A stretch of DNA of 64,000 nt from CAZQRP01 sp964596125 (GTDB lineage Bacteria; Chloroflexota; Dehalococcoidia; GIF9; UBA5629), in assembly GCA_964596125.1 (NCBI GenBank), contig CAZQRP010000003.1, positions 1 through 64,000 of the forward strand, written 5' to 3'. Under the pieces are notes generated by a model that worked only from the letters and a program-made list of their open reading frames with translations, was not told the DNA's origin and did not search any database. Of the stretch, positions 17,427 to 26,100 are shown piece by piece. How positions within the stretch are numbered: the stretch's first letter is position 1; every line of letters begins with the position of its first letter. The translations under genes and the position numbers were made by a program.

Positions 17427-17453
17427 ATTCGGGATTATATACTTGACAACAGG
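17427..17453 (+). repeat. Left terminal inverted repeat of the IS1595 element
   Basis: Begins ATTCGGGATTATATAC and ends TTGACAACAGG. Apart from C at its sixteenth base it is the exact inverse of 19894-19920. Its TTGACA doubles as the -35 of an inward promoter. Confidence 0.85.
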
Positions 17454-17471
17454 TTGAATCTGTGATATACT
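17443..17471 (+). promoter_or_regulatory. Inward sigma70-type promoter built on the left repeat
   Basis: TTGACA (17443-17448) inside the terminal repeat, a 17-base spacer and TATACT (17466-17471). It points toward the transposase start at 17639 and yields a leader of about 160 bases. That leader is antisense to the whole 44-codon gene at 17492-17626. Confidence 0.65.
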
Positions 17472-17491
17472 TCTTATTATGAAGCTGAATA

Positions 17492-17626
17492 TTACTCTTT
17501 TTTCTCACTTTTCTTGTCCTTTTCGTGAGCTATTTCTTTCATTTTATCTACAACCTTTTTGGGGAATAGTTTTCTTATCAATTTATCATCGGGTAATTCG
17601 GTCAGCTTCTTTTTCTTACGTGGCAT
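17492..17626 (-). CDS. Small basic protein within the IS1595 element
   Basis: A 44-codon gene encoding a very basic protein that begins MPRKKKKLTELPDDKLIRKL and contains FPKKVVDKMKEIAHEKDKK. It is predicted helical with lysine-rich ends and has no cysteine or membrane segment. GGAGG lies 6 bases before the ATG, in the same palindrome used by the transposase on the other strand. The regular start, good ribosome site and low-complexity but non-random composition argue that it is translated. I do not recognise a named family. A DNA-binding accessory or regulator of the element is an inference. Confidence 0.6.
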   Translation of the reverse strand: MPRKKKKLTELPDDKLIRKLFPKKVVDKMKEIAHEKDKKSEKKE

Positions 17627-17627
17627 A

Positions 17628-17637
17628 GGAGGCCTCC
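17628..17637. promoter_or_regulatory. Palindromic Shine-Dalgarno shared by two divergent genes
   Basis: GGAGGCCTCC is self-complementary. On + its GGAGG sits 6 bases before the transposase ATG (17639); on - its GGAGG sits 6 bases before the ATG of the 44-codon gene (17626). One 10-base site therefore provides both ribosome sites, and the two start codons are only 12 bases apart. Confidence 0.75.
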
Positions 17638-17638
17638 A

Positions 17639-18547
17639 ATGAATAAAAAGAATGGCACAAAGCAAGAGGTAAATCTCGTAAACCTAATAGAGAAGTATGG
17701 CAATGAGAGTAAGTGTCGGGCATGCCTTGAGGAATTACGATGGCCTGATGGCGTAACCTGCCCTCGTTGTGGCTCAAAGAGTATATCAAGGTATAAGAAC
17801 AAATACGTCTTCGATTGTAATTCATGCCGTTATCAGTTCTCTGTTACTGTTGATACTATATTTCACGATTCCCACCTTCCTTTGTGGAAGTGGTTTCTGG
17901 CTACTTACCTTATGACTGAATCCAAGAAAGGTGTCTCTGCCAATCAGGTTAAACGGGCTTTGAGTGTCTCCTATAAGACGGCTTGGTATCTCTGTCATAG
18001 AATTAGAAATGCCATGACTGTTGATAATCCTAAACCGCTTTCCAAGATTGTTGAGGTTGACGAAACATGGGTAGGTGGTAAGCGAAAAGATGTTGGACAC
18101 GGATACAAAGGGAATAAGGTTGTAGCTATGGGTGCTGTTCAACGTGGTGGTGAGCTTAGACTTGAGAAAGTTGATAGCCGAGACAAGGAGACACTTCACA
18201 AGTTTATCAAGAAGCATACCGCACCCGACACAGAAGCTATATATACCGATGATTGGCCTGCTTATAAAGGCATAGCAGACCATGACACAAGGCACGAGAC
18301 GGTCAATCATAGTGCTGAAGAATGGGTATGTGGTGATATTCATACAAATACTATTGAGAATATCTTTAGCCTGTTTAAGCGATCTGTTATTGGCTCTTAT
18401 CATAAAGTCTCTAAAAAACATCTTGATGCCTACCTTGATGAATTAGAATGGCGTTTTAATAACCGTGACAATCCATATTTATTTAGAGATACGCTAGTAA
18501 AATTACTCAAATCTAATAACATTGAATACAAAAGTTTAACGAATTAA
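17639..18547 (+). CDS. IS1595-family transposase (ISXO2-like)
   Basis: 302 residues. An N-terminal zinc ribbon (two CxxC pairs: CPRCGSK about 43-49 and CNSC about 62-65) precedes the ISXO2-like DDE domain. Candidate catalytic residues are the first Asp in VEVDETWVGGKRK (about 139-151), the second in IYTDDWPAYKG (about 201-211), and the third acidic or polar residue in THTNTIENIFSLFK-like context (about 236-247). The length is complete and the frame uninterrupted. The start follows GGAGG by 6 bases. Its last 12 bases overlap the 3' end of the passenger gene. Confidence 0.93.
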   Translation: MNKKNGTKQEVNLVNLIEKYGNESKCRACLEELRWPDGVTCPRCGSKSISRYKNKYVFDCNSCRYQFSVTVDTIFHDSHLPLWKWFLATYLMTESKKGVSANQVKRALSVSYKTAWYLCHRIRNAMTVDNPKPLSKIVEVDETWVGGKRKDVGHGYKGNKVVAMGAVQRGGELRLEKVDSRDKETLHKFIKKHTAPDTEAIYTDDWPAYKGIADHDTRHETVNHSAEEWVCGDIHTNTIENIFSLFKRSVIGSYHKVSKKHLDAYLDELEWRFNNRDNPYLFRDTLVKLLKSNNIEYKSLTN

Positions 18548-19867
18548 ATATCTTTTACCTTCCGCTTCATAAGCCATATTAAAGGGAAATTTCTCAGAAC
18601 GACAATCTACATCATTGTATAAAACTCTTAAATAATTATCTGTTGTCTTCATTTGATATTGTATTACTTTAGAGGGAACTTCAAATTCTATGGAATAACT
18701 AGCATCTCGGTCTACAACAATCACTGGAAGTGTTTTAGCTTGAAAAGTGTGGCGTCCAGTATGCAATTCTATCGAACGTAACCTAATGTCTCCCTTCGGA
18801 TAAAATTCCGTAACAACTTCTATTATATTATGATGCCCAAAAACGTTAGCCATAAATCCCTCAGGTTGTGGGTAGTAATCTAGGATGTCGCACCTTTTTA
18901 CTTGTATTTTTAAAATTTGTTTTACTATTCTTTTTTCATCTTGCAATTCATCTATTCTCTTTGTAATTTCGTCACGTAAACTAATCATCTTATTACCTAG
19001 TTCTATGTCAGGATTATATGCTTCACTCTCTAAATATTTGGTAGGTAATAATTCTGGTGGTATATACCAACGAATTAAAGCAGCATGAAGAATTAAACCA
19101 GTACAACCATAAGACCAATCAGGATATTGGTCTATCATTTTATCTAGATGTATATCACGAAATTGAGCCTTAATATTTTTAAGTTCATCGTTGAGTTTTT
19201 TCCACTTTTTATTGTTACATCTTAAAATATCAAGACTTACATAGTGTTTGTTAGGAGACATTGCTATTCTATTGAAAAGATTAGTAAATTCAATAAGATT
19301 TGTAATGTTCCACTCATGAGATGGCTTAGCACCATTTATCCTATTCTGGATGTCATCTACTTGTATCCTTTTTCGTTTTTTTACCTTACTAAGTCGTTTA
19401 CCTTTTAGACTTTCATTTAATCCAGTCAAACTACTATATTCAGGAATTGCTGAGGCAAATTCATTATTTAAAGCTAAAAATTCCTTAGATTTGTACTCTT
19501 TAATGAACTTGCGATATGCCTTATTTGCAAGTTCTAACATTTGTTTATGCATGTCTTCCAACATCTTAGTAATTTTAGCCGAATCAATAATTTTGATTGC
19601 ATCTGATTTATTTTCTAATTCACGTTTGGTATCAATATATGCCCAAGCAAATACCCCGATTGCGGCAATCCCGACAATTATTAAAGGGTTTTCCCAAATA
19701 TAATTTAGGATTGACACCGCTCTCCCCTGTTGTGTAAGGTAATCCCGTATTGACTGCATGAGTGTATCTGTGGCAAACTCTCTGACAAACCACCATAAAG
19801 CAGGCCATAATATTGATGCAATTGGAATAAACCATCGTTTTCGCCTGAATATCTGCTTCCATCGCAT
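18536..19867 (-). CDS. Membrane-anchored passenger protein of the IS1595 element, unknown function
   Basis: 443 residues, not recognised. There are two likely membrane helices near the N-terminus (about 12-28 and 57-79). A basic, coiled-coil-prone region follows (about 85-180, rich in Lys/Glu), then an alpha-helical middle and a C-terminal part with beta character (about 340-443). It lies wholly inside the inverted repeats and converges with the transposase. Codon and base use are more AT-rich than neighbouring chromosomal genes. The start ATG is only a base or so from AGGAG, so initiation may be atypical. A TTGACA in the right repeat with TAGAAT 19 bases on could serve as its promoter. Confidence 0.75.
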   Translation of the reverse strand: MRWKQIFRRKRWFIPIASILWPALWWFVREFATDTLMQSIRDYLTQQGRAVSILNYIWENPLIIVGIAAIGVFAWAYIDTKRELENKSDAIKIIDSAKITKMLEDMHKQMLELANKAYRKFIKEYKSKEFLALNNEFASAIPEYSSLTGLNESLKGKRLSKVKKRKRIQVDDIQNRINGAKPSHEWNITNLIEFTNLFNRIAMSPNKHYVSLDILRCNNKKWKKLNDELKNIKAQFRDIHLDKMIDQYPDWSYGCTGLILHAALIRWYIPPELLPTKYLESEAYNPDIELGNKMISLRDEITKRIDELQDEKRIVKQILKIQVKRCDILDYYPQPEGFMANVFGHHNIIEVVTEFYPKGDIRLRSIELHTGRHTFQAKTLPVIVVDRDASYSIEFEVPSKVIQYQMKTTDNYLRVLYNDVDCRSEKFPFNMAYEAEGKRYLIR

Positions 19868-19893
19868 ACTCCTATTCTACCATTCGACTTACT

Positions 19894-19920
19894 CCTGTTG
19901 TCAAATATATAATCCCGAAT
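19894..19920 (-). repeat. Right terminal inverted repeat of the IS1595 element
   Basis: The inverse of 17427-17453 with one mismatch (T for C). It starts CCTGTTGTCAAATATATAAT on +. Its inward TTGACA mirrors the left end and lies just upstream of the passenger gene. Confidence 0.85.
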
Positions 19921-20269
19921 TAATTAATTTGAGCTAAGCTTTAGTATCCTATGTCTTACAGCTATAGTAAATAGCCTATTGGAAACTCTACAGATAGCCA
20001 TAAAGTCATACAATCGTAATCAGTCAACTGATGCAATAGTGCAATAGGACTATTTTCTCAGAGTAAAAGTGACCTATCGGCTATTGACCATCAGTCCTCG
20101 ATAAGGCAAAATGTCATCAAGAATTGAGTCACAGAATTGACACAGTGTGAAGAACTCAAAGTATATCTTGTTAATAAGATATAGCTATGCGAGACTACAT
20201 TACAACCGTAAAATGTGACTCAATACTGACATTGAAAGAGGTAGTAGCAAGAGTATAAAGGCCAAAACA
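19921..20269. other. Intergenic, no gene seen
   Basis: 349 AT-rich bases between the IS element and the small + strand gene. A TTGACA at 20137-20142 has TATATC about 19 bases on, a weak promoter candidate for that gene. A short palindrome ATATCTT-GTTAAT-AAGATAT lies at 20163-20182. Confidence 0.4.
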
Positions 20270-20515
20270 ATGGAAGAGATCGGAATGTTCGAGGATGTGG
20301 TGACCGGCAAGGTCATTGTTGCGGTTCGATATGAAGGACAACTTGCCCTGACCCCGGCTATCGTATTTGAAAGCAAAGAGCAATTTAAGCAGTTTCTGAA
20401 GCAGGGATCTGATTTTGCTTGTATTTCCGACAGCGAAAATAAGCAGGTCGATTTACCCGCCAATCTGCGTGATTTTATAGATAGCCTTGATAGTATTGAC
20501 GGATTAAATAATTAG
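20270..20515 (+). CDS. Small hypothetical protein, 81 aa
   Basis: An acidic protein of 81 residues with no recognised family. The segments GKVIVAVRYEGQLALTPAIV (about 13-32) and KEQFKQFLKQGSDFACI (about 36-52) suggest a short beta-beta-alpha fold. AAAGG lies 8 bases before the ATG. It stands alone between the IS element and a convergent hydrolase. The frame on the other strand looks like a shadow with poorer composition. The gene is probably real, but its function is unknown. Confidence 0.55.
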   Translation: MEEIGMFEDVVTGKVIVAVRYEGQLALTPAIVFESKEQFKQFLKQGSDFACISDSENKQVDLPANLRDFIDSLDSIDGLNN

Positions 20516-20563
20516 AACACATAAGAAGTTCTAATACCCATAGGTAAATCCTGGCATTAATAC

Positions 20564-21370
20564 CTACGCGTTTTTCCTGACGAACTCCTCTATCTTATTA
20601 AAATACTGGTCATGCCCTGTTAACATCAAATCGTTATGGTCTGCTCCTGAAATAATCAGGATATCTTTATCCACAGCCCCAGAGTTTTCGTATAGCTCCA
20701 CACCCTCCTGGACAGGTATCAGTTGATCGTATTCACCATGAATGATGCAAGTTGGGATACGTATTGACCTTATTTTTTCTTTGTTGATAAACTTGTCGCT
20801 CGATAGCCTCTCTTGCTCCGAGGCTTCTAAAAAGTTCCATAACACTCTGAAGTTATTTGCTGCGCCACTCTCAATAATAAGCCCTTTAAACTGGTCCTGA
20901 TAATGGTAGGCAAGTTCAACAGCCGGTATACTTCCCAATGAACGGCCCATAACGAAAATAGACGATTTATAACCTTCTTCTTCAATGACTTTTTTAAATT
21001 CACTGAAAATGATGTGACAATCACGAACCAGATTGGTAATATTCGGCTTCCCGTTACTCAGGCCGTAGCCCCGGTACTCAGTAACAAAGAAATTAACTCC
21101 TCTCTGAATGTATAACCGGGCAACCCAATCATGGTCGGTTGCCGTCTCCCCATTACCATGAAAGTAAAGAATGGTTGGAAACTCTTTTTCTTGAGCCCAG
21201 AACCCACAACCAACTTTAATTCCTTGCTCAACCTCGATGAAATGAGTACCGGCACCGGGTATCGAGTCTTTATAATCTGCCTGGAAATGGAAGGGTGAAT
21301 ATACAACCGGAAAGACGACTTCTAAAATTTCTGGCTTATCTAAGAAAGAAAAATCCATTTCATGGGACAT
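20564..21370 (-). CDS. Alpha/beta hydrolase (ABHD13/17, BEM46-like)
   Basis: 268 residues. The oxyanion region LYFHGNGE (about 69-76), nucleophile elbow GRSLGS (about 142-147), acid HGEYDQLIP (about 211-219) and histidine GADHNDL (about 242-248) complete a Ser-Asp-His triad. There is no signal peptide, so it is likely a cytoplasmic esterase or thioesterase-like serine hydrolase of unknown substrate. A CAGGAGAA ribosome site precedes the ATG. It converges with the small 81-residue gene and is a single transcription unit. Confidence 0.88.
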   Translation of the reverse strand: MSHEMDFSFLDKPEILEVVFPVVYSPFHFQADYKDSIPGAGTHFIEVEQGIKVGCGFWAQEKEFPTILYFHGNGETATDHDWVARLYIQRGVNFFVTEYRGYGLSNGKPNITNLVRDCHIIFSEFKKVIEEEGYKSSIFVMGRSLGSIPAVELAYHYQDQFKGLIIESGAANNFRVLWNFLEASEQERLSSDKFINKEKIRSIRIPTCIIHGEYDQLIPVQEGVELYENSGAVDKDILIISGADHNDLMLTGHDQYFNKIEEFVRKNA

Positions 21371-21753
21371 TTCATTTTCTCCTGTCTATACTTTTATTTC
21401 CTGCCGATTAGAATAAACTGTACGTATAATGCATATAGTACACACGGAACTTATGTCATCCAGTAAAATGTAGAACGTTCGGCCCGTTCCTTTATTTGGG
21501 TATGATTATACCATCTATTGGAGGTCTCTTTCGCTCTACGGATTTTCGTCTGCCATAAGCAACCAGATTTTCGTGGCCTCATAAAAAACTTCGGAGGCAA
21601 ATTCACAGTATGCGCCTTGCGAAGCGAACCGCAGACCGACCAACCAATGCCACCCAACCACAGTGAGGTTCACTTCGCTAGCTAATAGGTTCAATCGCCT
21701 AACATGACGTAATGTGTAGTCAGGGGTGTGACTCTCTCAATTTCACAATAAGA
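21371..21753. other. Intergenic, no gene seen
   Basis: 383 bases upstream of the hydrolase and downstream of the HEPN gene, both on -. A 68-codon - strand frame (21451-21657) exists but has no ribosome site or family resemblance. No clear promoter or terminator was found. Confidence 0.35.
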
Positions 21754-23160
21754 CTACTCCAACTCTCTGCGCTCGAAAGCCAAGGTCTTCAAATTAATAT
21801 TGATAAAATAGCCCTCATAATCCAATAATTTGAGAAACACCTGATCGATAAGATTTATAAGCCGAAAATACTCGCGAACCTTCTCCTGTCCGTCAGAAGA
21901 TTTGAAACACATCCTATGAGCGAGAGCATTGCGAGTATTTTTTATTGCGGACAATTCTGAGTCTAATATCTGTAAACCCAAACTATCCATCCATTTTTTC
22001 AATAGATTCAAAAAGGATCTTCGGTTAAGCTCCGGTATTTTACCCAATATTTCAGTCATTTCTTCTTGTTTGATACTTGGGAACGCAGATGCTACGAAAT
22101 TTTTGAGGCAATCTTGAAGTAGTACATTTTGTTTACCAAAATCCTTAACTATCTCCGTAAGTTCATGACAGGAAGCACATTGTTGTTGAAGCGAATCAAT
22201 CAGTGCCACAGCAGCTAATGCCCTAGTTTCTAGATAAGCTGTTGCTCTTTTAGCATCTAAATACTGCTCAATGGCGATATCCAGATTGTACAATGTATGG
22301 AGTGTAAGATACGTAGGATACGCTTTCTCAATAAAGAGGGGAGTATCTGAACGTTCTCTCGGATCAATCAAGGGAAGGGAAGAAAAAGGCCAAGTAACGG
22401 CATTTTTAAGGATTATCCCACAAGTAATTCCATCTTTTGTATATTCCTCAACGTTGATCCAAGTTATTTTTGTGCCTCGGGATAGGGATAGAAGGCGACA
22501 CAATTCGTCCATCTTGCAGATAAGCTCTTCTAGCTCCATATTTGTTGCTGGCTCTGCAACAATTTTGCATGTAATTGAAATCCCCTTTTCCGCTTTCAAC
22601 TTCTTAACGATGGAATCGTAACCAGGTATGGGTTTCACTACGGCTGTGCCCCACGGAGCTTTCAAAACGAGATCGCTATAGGATTGTTCAATCTGTTTGG
22701 TGTTATTTTGAACGACCTTTTCTACTAGGGTATCCCCTACAAACTCAAAGTTAACCACACTAAACGTGTAGCCATTCGATCGTTCCTTTTTTTCTAGTTC
22801 GGGCCAAAACCGTATCTCTTGGGCTATCAGTATCAATCTGGATGATTTGCTGGAGAATATATTAATCGATGAATGTATAAGGATAAGCTTTCCTTGGCTT
22901 TTAAAACACATCCCATCCTTTGTCTTGCCATGGATGTTTCCAATAGTATGGGCTGAAAAGTTCGTGAGGAATTGGAGATTGGAAGCATCTTGTGTTACTT
23001 TTGGTGAAAGCTTACAAGTAACATAAATCCGGCCGCTCTCTACCTGCTGAATAGTTATGTGACAAGGGAGATCGTTACCATTCGTAAGGTTGAGCTTTCC
23101 TCTACCACGATATAGCCGAATAACCCTGCCATATTCTTCATCAAACAAACTCATTCTCAT
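21754..23160 (-). CDS. HEPN-domain protein, ApeA-like, probable antiphage RNase
   Basis: 468 residues. The N-terminal half is beta-rich (GRGKLNLTNGNDLPCHITI, about 19-37; a second block about 75-110) and resembles ApeA-type N-terminal domains. The C-terminal half is helical and carries R410-N-A-L-A-H415, the R-x4-H active-site motif of HEPN ribonucleases, in the usual TRNALAHR setting. HEPN proteins of this build act in abortive infection by cleaving RNA. The ATG overlaps the stop of the restriction-modification gene by four bases (ATGA), so the two are translationally coupled. The HEPN motif is seen directly. The ApeA relationship and defence role are inferred. Confidence 0.65.
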   Translation of the reverse strand: MRMSLFDEEYGRVIRLYRGRGKLNLTNGNDLPCHITIQQVESGRIYVTCKLSPKVTQDASNLQFLTNFSAHTIGNIHGKTKDGMCFKSQGKLILIHSSINIFSSKSSRLILIAQEIRFWPELEKKERSNGYTFSVVNFEFVGDTLVEKVVQNNTKQIEQSYSDLVLKAPWGTAVVKPIPGYDSIVKKLKAEKGISITCKIVAEPATNMELEELICKMDELCRLLSLSRGTKITWINVEEYTKDGITCGIILKNAVTWPFSSLPLIDPRERSDTPLFIEKAYPTYLTLHTLYNLDIAIEQYLDAKRATAYLETRALAAVALIDSLQQQCASCHELTEIVKDFGKQNVLLQDCLKNFVASAFPSIKQEEMTEILGKIPELNRRSFLNLLKKWMDSLGLQILDSELSAIKNTRNALAHRMCFKSSDGQEKVREYFRLINLIDQVFLKLLDYEGYFININLKTLAFERRELE

Positions 23161-26100
23161 TCCACCGGCCAGCCGGGAATCAGGGTGTCTATCTCTATCA
23201 TAAGCCGGATGGTCTCTTTAAGAGCAACTATTACCTTCTGGTAGTGGGTCAGCTCGTCATAGGTGAGAGTCCGGCCTTTGCGGTCTTTGAGCCATTTCTG
23301 GGCTACCTGGTAGCCGCCGATATGAAAGTTCCAGACCTCCGGCGGCATACCCTCAAAATATTGCGTTTTATTGATGTAGACACGCTGGTTGTCATCGTCG
23401 TAGGTTACTTTTTCTACCTCATTAGAGCCAGCAACCGGGTATTTCGTTATGAGGTTGTTCAACGCTGGCGATTCCATGAGGTGCAGGGACACCAGCTCAG
23501 CTCCTTTGGCTGCCAGCGACTTGAATAATGCTCTATCGGAAGTCAGTGGTAATCTGGGAAAGTCTATCTTCAAAAACTCGGCGTAGCGAGTTCTGTAAGT
23601 GGGCGAATGGAAGACGGCATAAGTATAGCTGAAGATATCTTCCGGCCCGAAGGTTTCCTTAAAGTTCCCCTGACCGTCTTCAATAAATGATAATCCTAGC
23701 TTCTCTGATACAGCCTTGATAAACTCCGAGTTCAAGTTGGGACGGTGGCGCCCTTCCCCAAGCTGCATTTCGCCTTCGGCAGGATAGAGATAAAGAGGAA
23801 AAATGTGGGCTCTCTCGCGTGTTGTCAGAGATAGCGGGTCACGATCCACAAGACAATTGGCAATAAAAACGTGCCTGAATTGATCGGCTGAAAGTTGTCT
23901 TGTTATACACAGAGCAATGTTGCCTTGTAGCATATGACGCATTACGGGAAATGCTGGCCGACTGGTCAAAGCTGCATCATAATATAGCTTTCGAATATCA
24001 AAAGGCCTGTACAGGCAATCTTTTATATTGTTGGTATCGAGTTTAGCTGCTTTGAGCCTCTTCTCGAGGTCAAAACTGGATGACGACCATATTCGATAAC
24101 GTTCGCGAAAGTCATCATTATAATCACTTTCGAATATTGACCTCATACGTGACTCAAGCACCGTAGCTGAATAATCATAGAAAAGCTCGTCTCTGTCTGT
24201 CCCTATGCCATTATGATGTAGTGGGAATATGTCAGATACCGAATATGCTAGGTGGTACTCATCTTTGAGTGCAAAGTCCTTTGGTACGAAAAAGAAATAT
24301 GGTTCCGTCGGTGTTAGCTCTTGCCAACTTATAGAGTTAAGATCTGCTTCAGATAATGCCCGATACTTGTTTTCTCGTGTTCCCCACATATCGGCGTAAT
24401 AGACATGTTTCTTATCAGTCTGCTCTGGCTCCTTAACAAATATGCCTATTGTTACACCTTGTTGGATGTCAAACACATTTTCGTCTTTGATATTGTTTGG
24501 GGCTTGTTCTCCTCTTCTGGAATTGCCATGCAGATTCATAATGTAAATACTGGAGAAACTTTCAAGTAAATACTCCCGCATTCGGCGATGGGTCAATCCA
24601 TCGAGATAGGAGTTGTTGGTGATGAACCCTAATATTCCATAGCCGGTTTTATCGATGCGCCACTGTGCAAAGCGGATGAACTTGATATAGTCATCGTCTA
24701 TGTTTAGCTTCTTCTCACGTAGACCTTGCTTATAGTCATCCAAAAGAGTGTCAATCCATTCACCACGGTTTAGCGAGCTTACAGAATATGGTGGATTGCC
24801 CAACACAACCATGATGGGCTTTTCTTTCTTAATTTCGGCGGCGGCGTTGGCTTCCTCGGTTATCCACATGGAAAAGAGTGTCTCGGCGCGCTTGATGGCT
24901 TCTTCAAGGGTGTTGGTGAGGTAAATACCGAGGCGCTGGTCGGTCCGGAACTGGTATCCCGTCTCCTGAAGTAAAAGCCCCAGCTTGAGATGGGCGACGG
25001 CATAGGGAGCCATTAGCAGCTCAAAGCCAAAGATGCGGGGCAGGAGCTTGTCAGCCACGTAGTTATTCCATAGACCTTGCTGACCTTTGCCGGCGATAGC
25101 CTGATGAATCTCATTGACAACCATGTAGAGGAAGGTGGCAGTGCCCACCGCCGGGTCAAGGATGAGCGTCTTCTCGTCAGCCAGTCCCTTCGGCTTGTTG
25201 AAGCGGGTCTTGAGCAGATAGTCGATGGAGCGCACGATGTAGGAGACAACCGGCTCTGGAGTATAATAGACGCCGCGCATCTCACGTATCCTGGGGTCAT
25301 ATTCCTTGAGGAAAGTCTCGTAGAAATGCACCACCGGGTCTTCTCTGGCAGTGCGCTTGCCAAAGTCCTTCAGGACTGTTTCCATATCCGCCTGAGCTAA
25401 TACCTGCGCCAGGTCATCCACCAACCATGCGATGCGGTCATCGAGTTCATAGCCAGCGATATGTTGGAATAGCTTCCTAAGGAAAGGGTTAGTCTTTGGT
25501 AGGTTTTGAGCAGCGTCGAAGCGGGTAAAGTCCTTTTTAGTGGGAGCAGTACACCGGGCGGCAAACAGCCCGTAGGCAATAGTCTGTGCGTACATATCGG
25601 CAAAATACTCTACCGACAGGTCAGGGATGAGATTATCGCGAAAAGCGGCAAGCTGGCTGTGCAAGCTGCCGCCTTCCGGCTCTTTCTCGAAGGCGTTGAT
25701 TATTAGATTCCGAATCAGGTGCGCCTGCCGCGCCATGCGCACCGCCAGCTCTTTTGGAGCGCCCACAGCTTCAACTTTATAAGCCAGAAAGTCACTCAAA
25801 AGTTCGGCTACGGCTTGAATACCAGCGTTATCACGCTTGATTTTGCTTTCTGCAGTCAGTGTGCCCAGACGTGCCGAGAGGCGGCATTCTCCGTTCACAT
25901 ACCAGCGGAATTCAAGGTAATCAGTCAGGATAAGGTTACTCAGCGAGTCTAGATATCGCTTTAGCTGCTCTGTCTTTTCGGTTTCGTCCAAGCTTTTACC
26001 GATCTCCTTGGCTTCAACGTAACCGATGGTAGGTGAGCCCTTAGTAACAATAAAGTCGGGTGCGCCACATTCTATACGGTTAGGCAAAATGGTTGCAATA

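Larger units (their letters stand above)
17427..19920. mobile_element. IS1595-family element with passenger gene
   Basis: A 2,494-base unit bounded by 27-base terminal inverted repeats with one mismatch. It contains an IS1595-type transposase, a convergent membrane-protein passenger gene whose stop overlaps that of the transposase, and a 44-codon gene on the - strand at the left end. IS1595 elements are known to carry passenger genes. All frames are intact, so the element may be recent or active. The AT-rich flanks (GAATTATT at 17422 and GAATTAAT at 19917) are similar, but a clean 8-base target duplication cannot be fixed. Confidence 0.85.

Noticed and set aside
17419..17430. An 8-base target-site duplication of the IS1595 element
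   Set aside because: GAATTATT (17422) and GAATTAAT (19917) are alike, but the offsets to the two repeat ends differ by one base and the flanks are AT-rich, so a duplication cannot be claimed.
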